Shown here: positions 8,950 through 17,120 of the stretch, piece by piece | How the letters are laid out: the number at the start of each line of letters is the position of its first letter | Position numbering within the stretch: the stretch's first letter is position 1 | Origin: Akkermansiaceae bacterium | GTDB taxonomy: Bacteria > Verrucomicrobiota > Verrucomicrobiia > Verrucomicrobiales > Akkermansiaceae | Direction of reading: 5' to 3' | Length of the DNA: 64,000 nt | Assembly: GCA_905181965.1 (NCBI GenBank) | Contig: CAJIZY010000003.1 | Coordinates: 124,001 to 188,000 of the forward strand | Translations under genes and position numbers: made by a program | The notes under the pieces: model-generated | Told to the model about the DNA's origin: nothing | Database searches by the model: none | Seen by the model: the letters and a program-made list of their open reading frames with translations, nothing else

Positions 8950-9390
8950 GGGACTGAAAACCGAAGAATACTGACTGAAGATGAATGCCCCGTGAACGAG
9001 TCCTCACCTTTTCCGCCAAACCGCTCTGGGCAAGAAGATCCCTCTTTATATCCCGTGAGCCAAAGTAACAGCCTTAGCAGCTATCGTAGCCAAAATCACT
9101 TAACTCCCGGATAAGACAGATATGAAGAAGCAAGTCGATTGCTTATTTCCTCGCAATCATACAGTAATTAAGAAAGGTAACCTGAAGGAACATTCTAGAC
9201 CGTAAACTAAAAGCGCATCACAAGAAACAACGCAACCAGCAAGCTGACATAGAACCAAGGACAACCATGCCCACGCTCTTCGAAATTATTCACCCCATTT
9301 TTGTAACTTCCACGGGTGTTGTTGTCAGCAACTGAACTACCCTTTTTAAACAGCAAATTCCGTGGCCGTTTCCTACAGCCAAAATAAGAT
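8950..9390. other. Long divergent intergenic region, no gene seen
   Basis: The 441 bases between the CotH gene and the MurB-like gene hold no supported ORF; the small reading frame on the minus strand (9207-9434) overlaps the MurB start and has no recognisable features. Base composition shifts here from the surrounding GC-balanced DNA to AT-rich DNA that continues to about 12 kb. Near 9337-9362 a CTACCC-TTTTTAAACAGCAAATTCC segment resembles a shortened copy of the 28-base intergenic motif, 29 bases before the MurB ATG. Confidence 0.5.
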
Positions 9391-10230
9391 ATGAAGATAC
9401 TGAATATCAGAACAAAAAAATTTTCCTGGTACAAGACAGATCATGAATTTGCTAATGTTATCGATATAAAATCGGCTGAAGATTATTATGAGGCGATAAA
9501 ATATGCACAGAGTAAAAACCTTAGGTGTTACACATTGGGTAATGGCTCAAACACATATTTCCGAAAGAAAAAGATTTCTACTGTAATTCTCCGAAACTGC
9601 TTGCCTGACTTCATCAGACCGGCAGGAGAGGATCTTTTTGAAGTCAGTTCGTCAACGAATGTCCCAAAACTTCTCCGGTATCTCTACTCTGAGGGGAGAG
9701 AAGGGCCATTTAATCTGGCATCTGTTCCTGCGACCGTTGGAGGAGCAGTTGCCATGAATGCTGGCGGTGGGAAAACTGAGGGCATTTTTATCAGCAGATA
9801 CCTCAAAAGCGTAAGTTATCTATGTAACGGTGAGCGTATCGAGGCAAAGGTCTCTGAACTGGAAATGGGGTTTCGAAAAAGCCTATTTTCAGAGCGCCGA
9901 GATTGTATTATTATTTCAGCGACATTTTTGTTTCCTCAGAAAGAGTTTATTTCCAATCCAGTCACGGAGCGTTTGGATTGGGCAAGAGAGCATCAAGACT
10001 TAAAGATTCCAAATTGTGGCTCTGTCTGGAGAGCTTTCTGCTTCCCATTGTTGCGCTTAGCTGAAAGCCTTTTCAGAACGTCACCTGCGTATTTTTCTAA
10101 AAAATCCTTGATTTGGATTTCAAATAAATCGTCAGACCATAGACATATCTTGAAAATATTAAGAGTGGTTCGATTTTTCCATTTAGTGACACTCAGAAAA
10201 TGCGAACACGAGATCAGAATTGTTGATTGA
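9391..10230 (+). CDS. Divergent MurB-like FAD-dependent enolpyruvyl reductase
   Basis: A 279-residue cytosolic protein of the UDP-N-acetylenolpyruvoylglucosamine reductase type. The FAD-binding loop is G50-N-G-S-N, and the second FAD segment is SVPATVGGAVAMNAGG (111-126). The catalytic Ser corresponds to S211 in NCGSVWR and the catalytic Glu to E274 in CEHEIRIVD. The Tyr that contacts substrate in E. coli MurB is Phe here (F161 in MGFRKS), and the usual Gly-rich C-terminal segment after GSV is replaced by a hydrophobic one. It is therefore probably not the housekeeping MurB but a paralogue. The AT-rich sequence and the flippase downstream suggest a role in making a modified surface sugar, for example a lactyl-ether sugar (speculative). 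Spacing to the flippase is 193 bases. Confidence 0.75.
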   Translation: MKILNIRTKKFSWYKTDHEFANVIDIKSAEDYYEAIKYAQSKNLRCYTLGNGSNTYFRKKKISTVILRNCLPDFIRPAGEDLFEVSSSTNVPKLLRYLYSEGREGPFNLASVPATVGGAVAMNAGGGKTEGIFISRYLKSVSYLCNGERIEAKVSELEMGFRKSLFSERRDCIIISATFLFPQKEFISNPVTERLDWAREHQDLKIPNCGSVWRAFCFPLLRLAESLFRTSPAYFSKKSLIWISNKSSDHRHILKILRVVRFFHLVTLRKCEHEIRIVD

Positions 10231-10423
10231 AATCTCGATAGTTTCTGTGGTGATCGGTGATGGCCAAATAGCAAAATGGGTCGATACCTCTCGGCGAAAT
10301 ACGGGTCGACGTCATAGAGCTGAAGCAAAACGATCGATGAGAAGTAAGGAAAAGAGCATAACTGACTTCGTTATTCGCCGCACTTGCCTCACCTGAAAAT
10401 TTAATGCAGGTTTTTAAAGTCAG

Positions 10424-11983
10424 ATGTTAGCTTCTAAACGTCTATTGATAAATACAAGCGTCACATACTGTCGCAGTATTTTTGCGGTCGCATTGGGGCT
10501 TTTAAGCAGTCGTTGGATTCTTGAGGGTCTGGGACAAGTAGATTTTGGTCTGATGGCTGTGGTCGGGGCGCTAATCGGATTTGTAGAATTCCTAAATAAT
10601 ATTTTGGCCAATGCCGCTGCACGTTTCCTTGCTTTTTCGATTGGTAAGGACGACGAAGGTGAGACCCAACGCTGGTTCAATGTCAGCTTATTTCTACACA
10701 TAGTAGCACCCTTAGCTTTAATCTCGATTGGTTGGCCAATCGGAGAATGGGCTCTAGACCATTTTATAAAGATTCCCGATCATCGGTTAGTTACCGCGCA
10801 CTGGGTCTTTCGTTTATCTTTGATATTAGCATTTATAAGCATGAGCTTTGCCCCATTTCGCGCGATGTTTATTGCTAAGCAAGATATTGCAGAAATGGCG
10901 ATTTGGGGGATCGCGGGAAGTGTCGCAAATTTCATCTTGGCCTATATTGTCTGGCACTATTCTGGAGATCGTTGGCTGTTCTTCTCGATTTGTTCAGTTG
11001 CGATTTCTTCTTCACTCGTCTTGATGCAAATCGGGCGTGCTTACAAAAAATATGAGGAATGTCGCATCCAGTTGAACCTTTGGTTAGATTGGGTGCGTTT
11101 TAGGAAATTACTCAGTTTTTCAGGATGGAATCTATTTGGCGGATTAGGTCAGCTCCTGAGAGGCCAAGGAATTGCAATCTTATTGAATCGTTACTTCAAC
11201 CCGGTCAGCACGCCGGGGGTAAATGCGTCATACACAATCGGCAACACAGTATCGTCTTCCACGCAGCAATTATCGAGTTCATTAATAGGAGCGTTTAGCC
11301 CTGAAATTAATACAAATGAAGGACGAGGAGATCGAGAAAGAATGCTTATACAAGCAAACCGAGCTTCCAAGTTTGGCGCTTATTTAACCTTGTTATTTGC
11401 AATCCCGCTCATTCTAGAAATTGAATACGTCCTAGATTTGTGGCTAGTTCAGCCACCCGTATATGCAAGCGGCATGACATCCTTAATTTTGTGTACTTTT
11501 ATAATCGATCGCTTGACTGTGGGACAAATGTTGGCTGTTTCAGCTCGGGGAAAAATAGCCGGATATCAAATTATGCTGGGCGGCTTCCTACTACTAACCC
11601 TTCCAGTGGCTTGGTTGTTTTTACATCTTGGCTTAGGGCCAATATCCGTTTGCTGGGCTTATCTTATTACCATGTCGCTATGCTCAATTGGCAGAGTATT
11701 TTGGGCTAAGCGTTTAGTCCAATTTTTGCCATCCATCTGGATCAAAGAGGTGTTTCTCCCCCTAATTTTCCTAATTATCGTAAGCGTCTTTACTGGGCGA
11801 ATGAGTCAGTTATTTTTAGATGCGTCGCTAGGGAGGCTTTCTTTGGTCGTCGCAGCTACTTTAATGACCAATATCGTTTTAGGCTGGAACTTACTCTTAA
11901 ATATAAATGAACGGAAGAGTCTTTTAGCCGCCCTTCAGAGTTTACTTAAGGGGATCTTCAAATTAATTAGGCCCCAAAAATGA
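10424..11983 (+). CDS. Polysaccharide flippase (Wzx/MATE-like membrane protein)
   Basis: A 519-residue integral membrane protein with about 12-14 hydrophobic segments and short polar loops, typical of oligosaccharide-lipid flippases of the MOP superfamily. Family-like features are the N-terminal GLLSSRWILEGLGQVDFGL block and the periodic hydrophobic segments through AGYQIMLGGFLLLTLPVAWLFL. It would move lipid-linked sugar units across the inner membrane for O-antigen or exopolysaccharide assembly. It stands alone apart from the MurB-like gene: no glycosyltransferase or polymerase gene lies beside it. The DNA is AT-richer than that of the flanking genes, which is consistent with horizontal acquisition. 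Confidence 0.85.
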   Translation: MLASKRLLINTSVTYCRSIFAVALGLLSSRWILEGLGQVDFGLMAVVGALIGFVEFLNNILANAAARFLAFSIGKDDEGETQRWFNVSLFLHIVAPLALISIGWPIGEWALDHFIKIPDHRLVTAHWVFRLSLILAFISMSFAPFRAMFIAKQDIAEMAIWGIAGSVANFILAYIVWHYSGDRWLFFSICSVAISSSLVLMQIGRAYKKYEECRIQLNLWLDWVRFRKLLSFSGWNLFGGLGQLLRGQGIAILLNRYFNPVSTPGVNASYTIGNTVSSSTQQLSSSLIGAFSPEINTNEGRGDRERMLIQANRASKFGAYLTLLFAIPLILEIEYVLDLWLVQPPVYASGMTSLILCTFIIDRLTVGQMLAVSARGKIAGYQIMLGGFLLLTLPVAWLFLHLGLGPISVCWAYLITMSLCSIGRVFWAKRLVQFLPSIWIKEVFLPLIFLIIVSVFTGRMSQLFLDASLGRLSLVVAATLMTNIVLGWNLLLNINERKSLLAALQSLLKGIFKLIRPQK

Positions 11984-12199
11984 CGGCTCTTTCAGCTAAA
12001 CTAATAGCCTCAGATAGCGGTATCGTCTTGGTGGAGGAACTGATGATGAAGGTGATATAACATGCGCTCATCCCGCTCTTTTTTCCACACCTTCCTCTCT
12101 CTAACATCTTCTTTGGTGCTAAAAGCACCCTGAGCTGACTTTACGAAAAGAAAATCCGACGACGCCCAATCAAGGGAATCAACGCTACGCATTACCGCC

Positions 12200-13138
12200 C
12201 TACTCAAATCGGCGAACTTGTAGAAACATTCGTCCTACGATCAATCCCTCTCCTTCGACAAGATAGCTGCCCCCCTCGGGGCCCGCTATTATGCTATCAT
12301 CCAGTTCGACCCAAGTCTCCAGATCAGAAGACCGCCAAACTTGGTAAATCTCTCCATCCTGCCCATTCCAAGTGATCGTCATTCCATCTTCAGCAACCGT
12401 CACCGTCGCAATCTGGAGTTCGGGCTTCTCCGTTGGCTTGGAAAGAGCTGTGTCTATTCCTGCCCAAAAACGGAGTCCTGTGTCTAGGTTGATCGTTGCG
12501 GTGTCTCCAAGGTTAGCAATCGCTGCGAGGTTCGTATTATCACCATTTCCTGCAGCAAAGTTTCCTCCGAAGATACCAAACCCAGCCGCGTTTGCTCCAC
12601 TCCAGTTATTCTGAGTTCTGGCAACTTCAGTCGTATCGACAGTGGTTCCACTACTGGCTCCATCAACAAAGAGCTCCCATTCGATTTCGCTGGCATCGTA
12701 TGCCCACACAACTTCGACCTCTCCCCCTGAAACTTGCGCATCTGTAAGTTGATGAGTTACCACTCCCAAGGCATTTCCACTATTAGTTGAGTGGTGCACG
12801 CTCAAAGTAGCTGCAGCTTGATTATAGGAAACGCTTGTTCCAATTGTTGCTCCACCGCTCTCCCAGATGACTCCGTTAGTTGCACTATCACCTGCGTTGA
12901 AATCAATCGAGACCGCGAAGGTAGCGTCCTTTGTAGTAACCGCCTCAACTCCACCAACAGTCCGATTTTGATACGTCGGGCTCTGCCCGATCGTATTGAC
13001 AGTCTCGGAAGGCTCCCCGAGATCAGCCAGAGCACTCACACTGACAGTTTCCGATGAAGCAGCGCCAGTGAGAAAGGCACTTAGAGCAGCGGTTCCCAGA
13101 CAGACTGCGGAAAGAAGAGAAGAACAGATGTCTTTCAT
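12200..13138 (-). CDS. Secreted beta-sandwich protein with shared C-terminal module
   Basis: A 312-residue exported protein of unknown function. Residues 1-28 are a signal peptide ending TGAASS. Residues about 30-235 look like a LamG/concanavalin-type sandwich (FAVSIDFNAGDSATNGVIWESGG, ELFVDGASSG, LRFWAGID). Residues about 243-312 are a module (MTITWNGQDGEIYQVW, RSSDLETWVELDDS, then FLQVRR at the end) that recurs in proteins at 3962, 17121, 21371, 30826 and 37023. The composition is acidic and low in Lys and Cys, as for many verrucomicrobial surface proteins. No operon partner is seen; the gene is convergent with the flippase. Confidence 0.82.
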   Translation of the reverse strand: MKDICSSLLSAVCLGTAALSAFLTGAASSETVSVSALADLGEPSETVNTIGQSPTYQNRTVGGVEAVTTKDATFAVSIDFNAGDSATNGVIWESGGATIGTSVSYNQAAATLSVHHSTNSGNALGVVTHQLTDAQVSGGEVEVVWAYDASEIEWELFVDGASSGTTVDTTEVARTQNNWSGANAAGFGIFGGNFAAGNGDNTNLAAIANLGDTATINLDTGLRFWAGIDTALSKPTEKPELQIATVTVAEDGMTITWNGQDGEIYQVWRSSDLETWVELDDSIIAGPEGGSYLVEGEGLIVGRMFLQVRRFE

Positions 13139-13378
13139 TACACAAGGTTAACAAAATCGCAGAGCCCAAAGCAATCTGACTTTTCGATAATCATTAAACG
13201 ACGGATGCTCAGGACGGAAGAACTCTTCCCACAAAGATAATCCTTGATCAGGTTTGCATTAGAATTCGGCTATTGCAGGGTGGGCAGACACTATTTTAAA
13301 TTCCCTCCTTTGACTCCCGATACCTCGGCCAGACCTGATAATAAAGGCAGACGGTTTTCTATCCAAATTTCATAACTT

Positions 13379-14758
13379 ATGCGTTTTCTACTCTTCTTTG
13401 CTTACTTCACCTCTCTCGCCGCGAAACCGAACCTTCTCCTGATCACCGTCGATGATATGAATCGTGACTCGATTGGCTCCTACGGCTGCTCAATCAAGAA
13501 TATCACTCCAAACATCGACCGACTTGCCGCTGAAGGCATTCGCTTCGACCGTGGCTTCGTGAACGTCGCGATCTGTATGCCTTGTCGTGCTGTCCTGATG
13601 ACCGGCCGCTATCCGCAAACCAGCGGCGCACTCGGGTTCGACAAAATTAACCCTGAAGTGCCCAGCCTCCCCGAGGCGCTTGATAAGGCCGGCTATTACA
13701 ACAGTCTGATCGGCAAGGAAATCCACGTGGTGCCCTCTCGTCACAAAGCCTTCCACCGAATCGACAAACAAAAAGATCTCGGCGGAGGCCGCAGTGCCAG
13801 CGCCTATGCCAAGGCTGTCCGTGCTTCAATCGAAGAAGCCAATGACGCCGACAAACCATTCTTTATCATGGCCAACGCGGCCGACCCGCACCGTCCCTTT
13901 GCCGGGGCGAAGGGCGATTCCTTCAAAAAGATCCCGTTCCCACGAAAGATCGATCCAAAACAAGTTCCGGTGCCCGGCTTCCTTCCAGATCTTCCCGAAA
14001 TCCGAACCGAATTGGCAACCTATTTTCAATCCGTCGCTCGTGCCGATCAGGTGGTTGGAGCAGTCCTCGATGAGTTGGAAAAAAGCGGCCAAGCCGACAA
14101 CACCTTGGTCCTCTTCCTGAGCGACCACGGCATGCCCCTGCCCTACGCGAAGACCAACTGCTACCTCGCCTCCAACATCACCCCCTTCATCCTGCGCTGG
14201 CCCGGCCACATCGAATCCGGATCAACCGACAAGAAGAATTTCATCAGCACCATCGACGTTGCTCCGACCTTCCTCGCAGCCGCCGGTATCGAGAATCTGG
14301 AAGGCGCCAACGGCCTTTCCCTGCTCCCTCTTATGAAGGGGCTCAAACAAGCAAATCGTAATCGGGTCTTTACCTTCCATGAGCGCCCCTACTCCCGGAA
14401 GCACCTGCCGATGCGCGCCGTCAATGACGGCAATTTCCTTTATATCTGGAACGGCTGGTCGGACGGTAAGACACAGTTCCGCAACGAGTCGATGAGCGGC
14501 CTCACTTTCAAGGCGATGAAGAACGCCGACGACCCGAAGATCCGCGCCCGCGCCGATTTCTACCTCCATCGCACCCGTGAGGAACTCTACGACCTACGAA
14601 AAGACCCCTATTGCCTGAAAAACCTGCTCGATGAACCCGGCGGCAAGCAATCCGGTCGAGTCAGCGCAATGACCAAGTCCCTATGGCACTGGATGAAGGA
14701 CGTCGATGATCCCGATTTGGAGCTTTTCCAAAAACAAGTCGAGCTAGCATTGGACTAA
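13379..14758 (+). CDS. Exported type I sulfatase with a CMPCR active-site motif
   Basis: A 459-residue sulfatase of the iduronate-2-sulfatase-like type. A short signal peptide (MRFLLFFAYFTSLAA) precedes NLLLITVDDMNRD, whose Asp pair binds calcium. The catalytic Cys is C66 in C-M-P-C-R, which fits the C-x-P-x-R formylglycine signature but has a second Cys at the fourth position. ADPHRPF and LFLSDHGMPLPYAKTN are further active-site blocks. The C-terminus carries ELYDLRKDPYCLKNLL, typical of the family. The gene is monocistronic and followed within 25 bases by a copy of the 28-base intergenic motif. Confidence 0.93.
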   Translation: MRFLLFFAYFTSLAAKPNLLLITVDDMNRDSIGSYGCSIKNITPNIDRLAAEGIRFDRGFVNVAICMPCRAVLMTGRYPQTSGALGFDKINPEVPSLPEALDKAGYYNSLIGKEIHVVPSRHKAFHRIDKQKDLGGGRSASAYAKAVRASIEEANDADKPFFIMANAADPHRPFAGAKGDSFKKIPFPRKIDPKQVPVPGFLPDLPEIRTELATYFQSVARADQVVGAVLDELEKSGQADNTLVLFLSDHGMPLPYAKTNCYLASNITPFILRWPGHIESGSTDKKNFISTIDVAPTFLAAAGIENLEGANGLSLLPLMKGLKQANRNRVFTFHERPYSRKHLPMRAVNDGNFLYIWNGWSDGKTQFRNESMSGLTFKAMKNADDPKIRARADFYLHRTREELYDLRKDPYCLKNLLDEPGGKQSGRVSAMTKSLWHWMKDVDDPDLELFQKQVELALD

Positions 14759-14781
14759 GCCACTCTCAACCACAGCCCCGG

Positions 14782-14809
14782 CTTCCCTCTCCGCCAAAAG
14801 CAAATTCCT
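14782..14809 (+). repeat. 28-base intergenic motif, copy 1
   Basis: The pattern is a pyrimidine tract CTTCCC, then CCGCCAAAAG, then CAAATTCCT. It differs from the copy at 15932 at only 3 of 28 positions. It lies 24 bases after the sulfatase stop and about 100 bases before the ATP-grasp start. Confidence 0.6.
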
Positions 14810-14909
14810 CTCCATCTCTTATCTCGCATATCACTCGCCGTTCCGGGACTTTCAAAAACAAGGAAATCGAGATCGACTTTCACCTCAAATCGCCAATTGT
14901 CCGGCTCTT

Positions 14910-15875
14910 ATGGCAGCCGCTCTAGATCTCGTCGTCCTCTTTGAAAATGAGGCCTGGCAACAACCACTCTTCGATGTCCTCGACCAACGTGGGATTGCTT
15001 ATGAAAAATATGATCTTAAATCTGCGGCCTTTGGTGGACATGATCTTCCCAAAGCTCGACTCTACTTTAACCAAGCAAGCCCGAGTGCCTACGTCCGAGG
15101 CCGCCTGAGGGTCGTTCCATTCACGCTAGCCTTACTCAAGAACCTTCAAATACAGGGAGCTGAAGTTCTCAATGGCATCGATGTCTTTTCCTTCGAACTC
15201 TCAAAGAGCGCGCAAATCGCTAAGCTCAACGAACTCGAGATCGATCACCCGCGCTCTATCATTTTCAATGACGCCGAGGCCTTGGCAGGCCGGAATGACT
15301 TATCTTTCCCGGCAATGCTAAAGCCAGAACAAGGTGGCAGCGGTGCTCGCATGAATCAACTCGACTCCCTCGACGAACTCCGCGAGCTGCTCGCCAAGAA
15401 TCCCAACCTTTGGGAGCCCGACCAACTCTTACTCTTACAGGAATATCTTCCTCATGATGCAGAGGTTGGTATCGTCCGCATGGAGTTTCTCGGAGAGGAA
15501 CTTCTCTATGCGATGCGAATCGTCACCCATGGCCGCTTCAATCTATGCCCTTCCGAAGCCTGTAATCCAGTCGAGGCCGGTAAAGAAGGAGCCTGCGCCA
15601 TTCCCGGCCCTCAGGAAACTGACGCCAAACCGGTTGAATTCTATCCCTACCTCGATCTTCCAGCTGAAGCTCTCAAAGCAGGAAAGCAGATTGTCAAAAG
15701 CGCCAAGATGGATGTTGCAGGAATCGAATATCTTGAAACGCCAGATGGTCGCCGTGTCTTCTATGACATCAACGCCAACTCGAATCTCCGCAAGCCTATC
15801 GGAGAAGCATTCGGTTTTGACCCCTTCGAACGAGTCGCTGATTTTTTAGAACAAAAATTGCAGAGCATAAGATAG
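14910..15875 (+). CDS. ATP-grasp ligase (RimK-like)
   Basis: A 321-residue cytosolic protein. An N-terminal pre-ATP-grasp domain (1-100) is followed by an ATP-grasp fold: FPAMLKPEQGGSGARM (about 130-145) is the nucleotide-binding lysine and glycine-rich loop, LLLQEYLPHD supplies the hinge, and FYDINANSNLR near the C-terminus carries the Asp/Asn metal ligands. Enzymes of this fold join an amine or thiol to an acyl phosphate; the nearest type is the RimK/glutamate ligase group. No signal peptide. The substrate cannot be inferred from its neighbours, which are a sulfatase and a surface protein. Confidence 0.82.
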   Translation: MAAALDLVVLFENEAWQQPLFDVLDQRGIAYEKYDLKSAAFGGHDLPKARLYFNQASPSAYVRGRLRVVPFTLALLKNLQIQGAEVLNGIDVFSFELSKSAQIAKLNELEIDHPRSIIFNDAEALAGRNDLSFPAMLKPEQGGSGARMNQLDSLDELRELLAKNPNLWEPDQLLLLQEYLPHDAEVGIVRMEFLGEELLYAMRIVTHGRFNLCPSEACNPVEAGKEGACAIPGPQETDAKPVEFYPYLDLPAEALKAGKQIVKSAKMDVAGIEYLETPDGRRVFYDINANSNLRKPIGEAFGFDPFERVADFLEQKLQSIR

Positions 15876-15931
15876 GGCTATAACTTTACTGGGAGTTTGT
15901 ATTTTTTGATCTCGTTGCGACCCAGCAACAC

Positions 15932-15959
15932 CTTCCCTTTACGCCAAAAGAAAATTCCT
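15932..15959 (+). repeat. 28-base intergenic motif, copy 2
   Basis: CTTCCC, TTTACGCCAAAAG, then AAAATTCCT. It ends 4 bases before the GTG start of the LamG gene at 15964 and begins 57 bases after the ATP-grasp stop. It matches copy 1 at 25 of 28 positions without gaps. Confidence 0.6.
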
Positions 15960-15963
15960 TACA

Positions 15964-16992
15964 GTGAAAGTTCCCAATAGTTGCCAATCTCTCCTTCTTT
16001 TATTGGCTCCTATCGCCGCTTCCGCTGCGCCCTACTCCGTAGAGGTTCTCGCGGATAACCCGGTGGCTTTTTACCGACTCAGCGAAACTTCGGGAGCCAC
16101 AGTCGCACTCGATTCCTCTCCCAACGGGAACCACGCCACCTTCGTTGGAACAGCTTTCCCAACTCTAGGAGTCACCGGGCTCACAGAAGAAGCCGATACC
16201 GCTGCAGAATTTAGCGGTAGCTCGACAAGCAAGTCACGCATCCTCACTCCACCACTTTTTAATCCCGCTCTCACAAGTTTCACGATCGAGGCGCTTTTCA
16301 AAACCGACGCCACTTCCCAACAAGCGGTCGTCCAACAAGACGGAGGCAAAGGGCGCACGCTCTTTTTCATTTCTTCAAGTAATAATGACATTCGCAGTTT
16401 CCTTGGCGGTGCCACAAGGAGCAGCGGAACTTCAGCGGTCGTGGAAAAAGTGCATCACGGAGCTCTCGTCTACGATGACTCTACCAACAAGTGGACCTGG
16501 TATATCGACGGAGTCGCCACGGCCTCGGGCACGGTCAACCCAGAGTCATCGAACGGAGGTTTCTTCATTGGAATTCATAAGAACCTCAATGGAAATTACT
16601 TCGACGGGACAATCGACGAAGTGGCCTTCTACACTCATGCTGTCCCAGCCTCACGTATCGCAGAGCACGTTGCGGCGATGGAAACCTCGCCCCTCTTAAA
16701 CTCCTTCACTGGAGCACCGGTAAGCATTGCAAGCGGCGACAGCGCCACACTCTCGTGGGACATTGCTCCTGAAGTCACCGCACTGTCCATCAGTCAAGAT
16801 ATTGGTGATGTCCTGCCTTTCACTACAAATGGGATCGGCAACCTCAGGGTCTCTCCGGTCGTCACAACTGCCTACACTCTCTCTGCCACCACCCCTAGCG
16901 GAACCGCTACCGAATCCGTGACCATTTACGTCGACGAGCCTGCCGCTCGTCCTCAACGAAATCGTGACGGACAACGTAACGGGCATCGATAA
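15964..16992 (+). CDS. LamG surface protein, 5' part of a frameshifted LamG/lamin-tail/CotH gene
   Basis: This is the N-terminal part of a giant secreted protein that continues at 17121 after two frameshifts. It starts with GTG at 15964. A signal peptide (about 1-19) ends in IAASA, then a LamG domain (about 23-235: PVAFYRLSETSG, TIDEVAFYTHAVPASRI), then an Ig-like domain (about 245-325). The frame ends in junk (PAARPQRNRDGQRNGHR), whereas the +1 frame from about 16940 reads PLVLNEIVTDN, the classic start of a lamin-tail domain. A single extra base near 16935-16945 would explain this. A short lamin-tail stretch in the middle frame runs to about 17130. Confidence 0.75.
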   Translation: MKVPNSCQSLLLLLAPIAASAAPYSVEVLADNPVAFYRLSETSGATVALDSSPNGNHATFVGTAFPTLGVTGLTEEADTAAEFSGSSTSKSRILTPPLFNPALTSFTIEALFKTDATSQQAVVQQDGGKGRTLFFISSSNNDIRSFLGGATRSSGTSAVVEKVHHGALVYDDSTNKWTWYIDGVATASGTVNPESSNGGFFIGIHKNLNGNYFDGTIDEVAFYTHAVPASRIAEHVAAMETSPLLNSFTGAPVSIASGDSATLSWDIAPEVTALSISQDIGDVLPFTTNGIGNLRVSPVVTTAYTLSATTPSGTATESVTIYVDEPAARPQRNRDGQRNGHR

Positions 16993-17120
16993 CGGAAACG
17001 AAAAGCGCGCAGACTGGATCGAGATTTTCAACCCTAACGCGCAGGCAATCAACCTGGACGACTTCTATCTCACCGACGATCCCTCCAACCTCACGAAATG
17101 GAGCTTTCCCTCCATCGAGA

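Noticed and set aside
9207-9434. A 75-codon leftward frame between CotH and MurB-like genes
   Set aside because: It overlaps the MurB-like start on the other strand and shows no family feature.
12010-12207. A 65-codon leftward frame after the flippase gene
   Set aside because: It overlaps the end of the secreted-protein gene, is charged and low in structure, and resembles no family.
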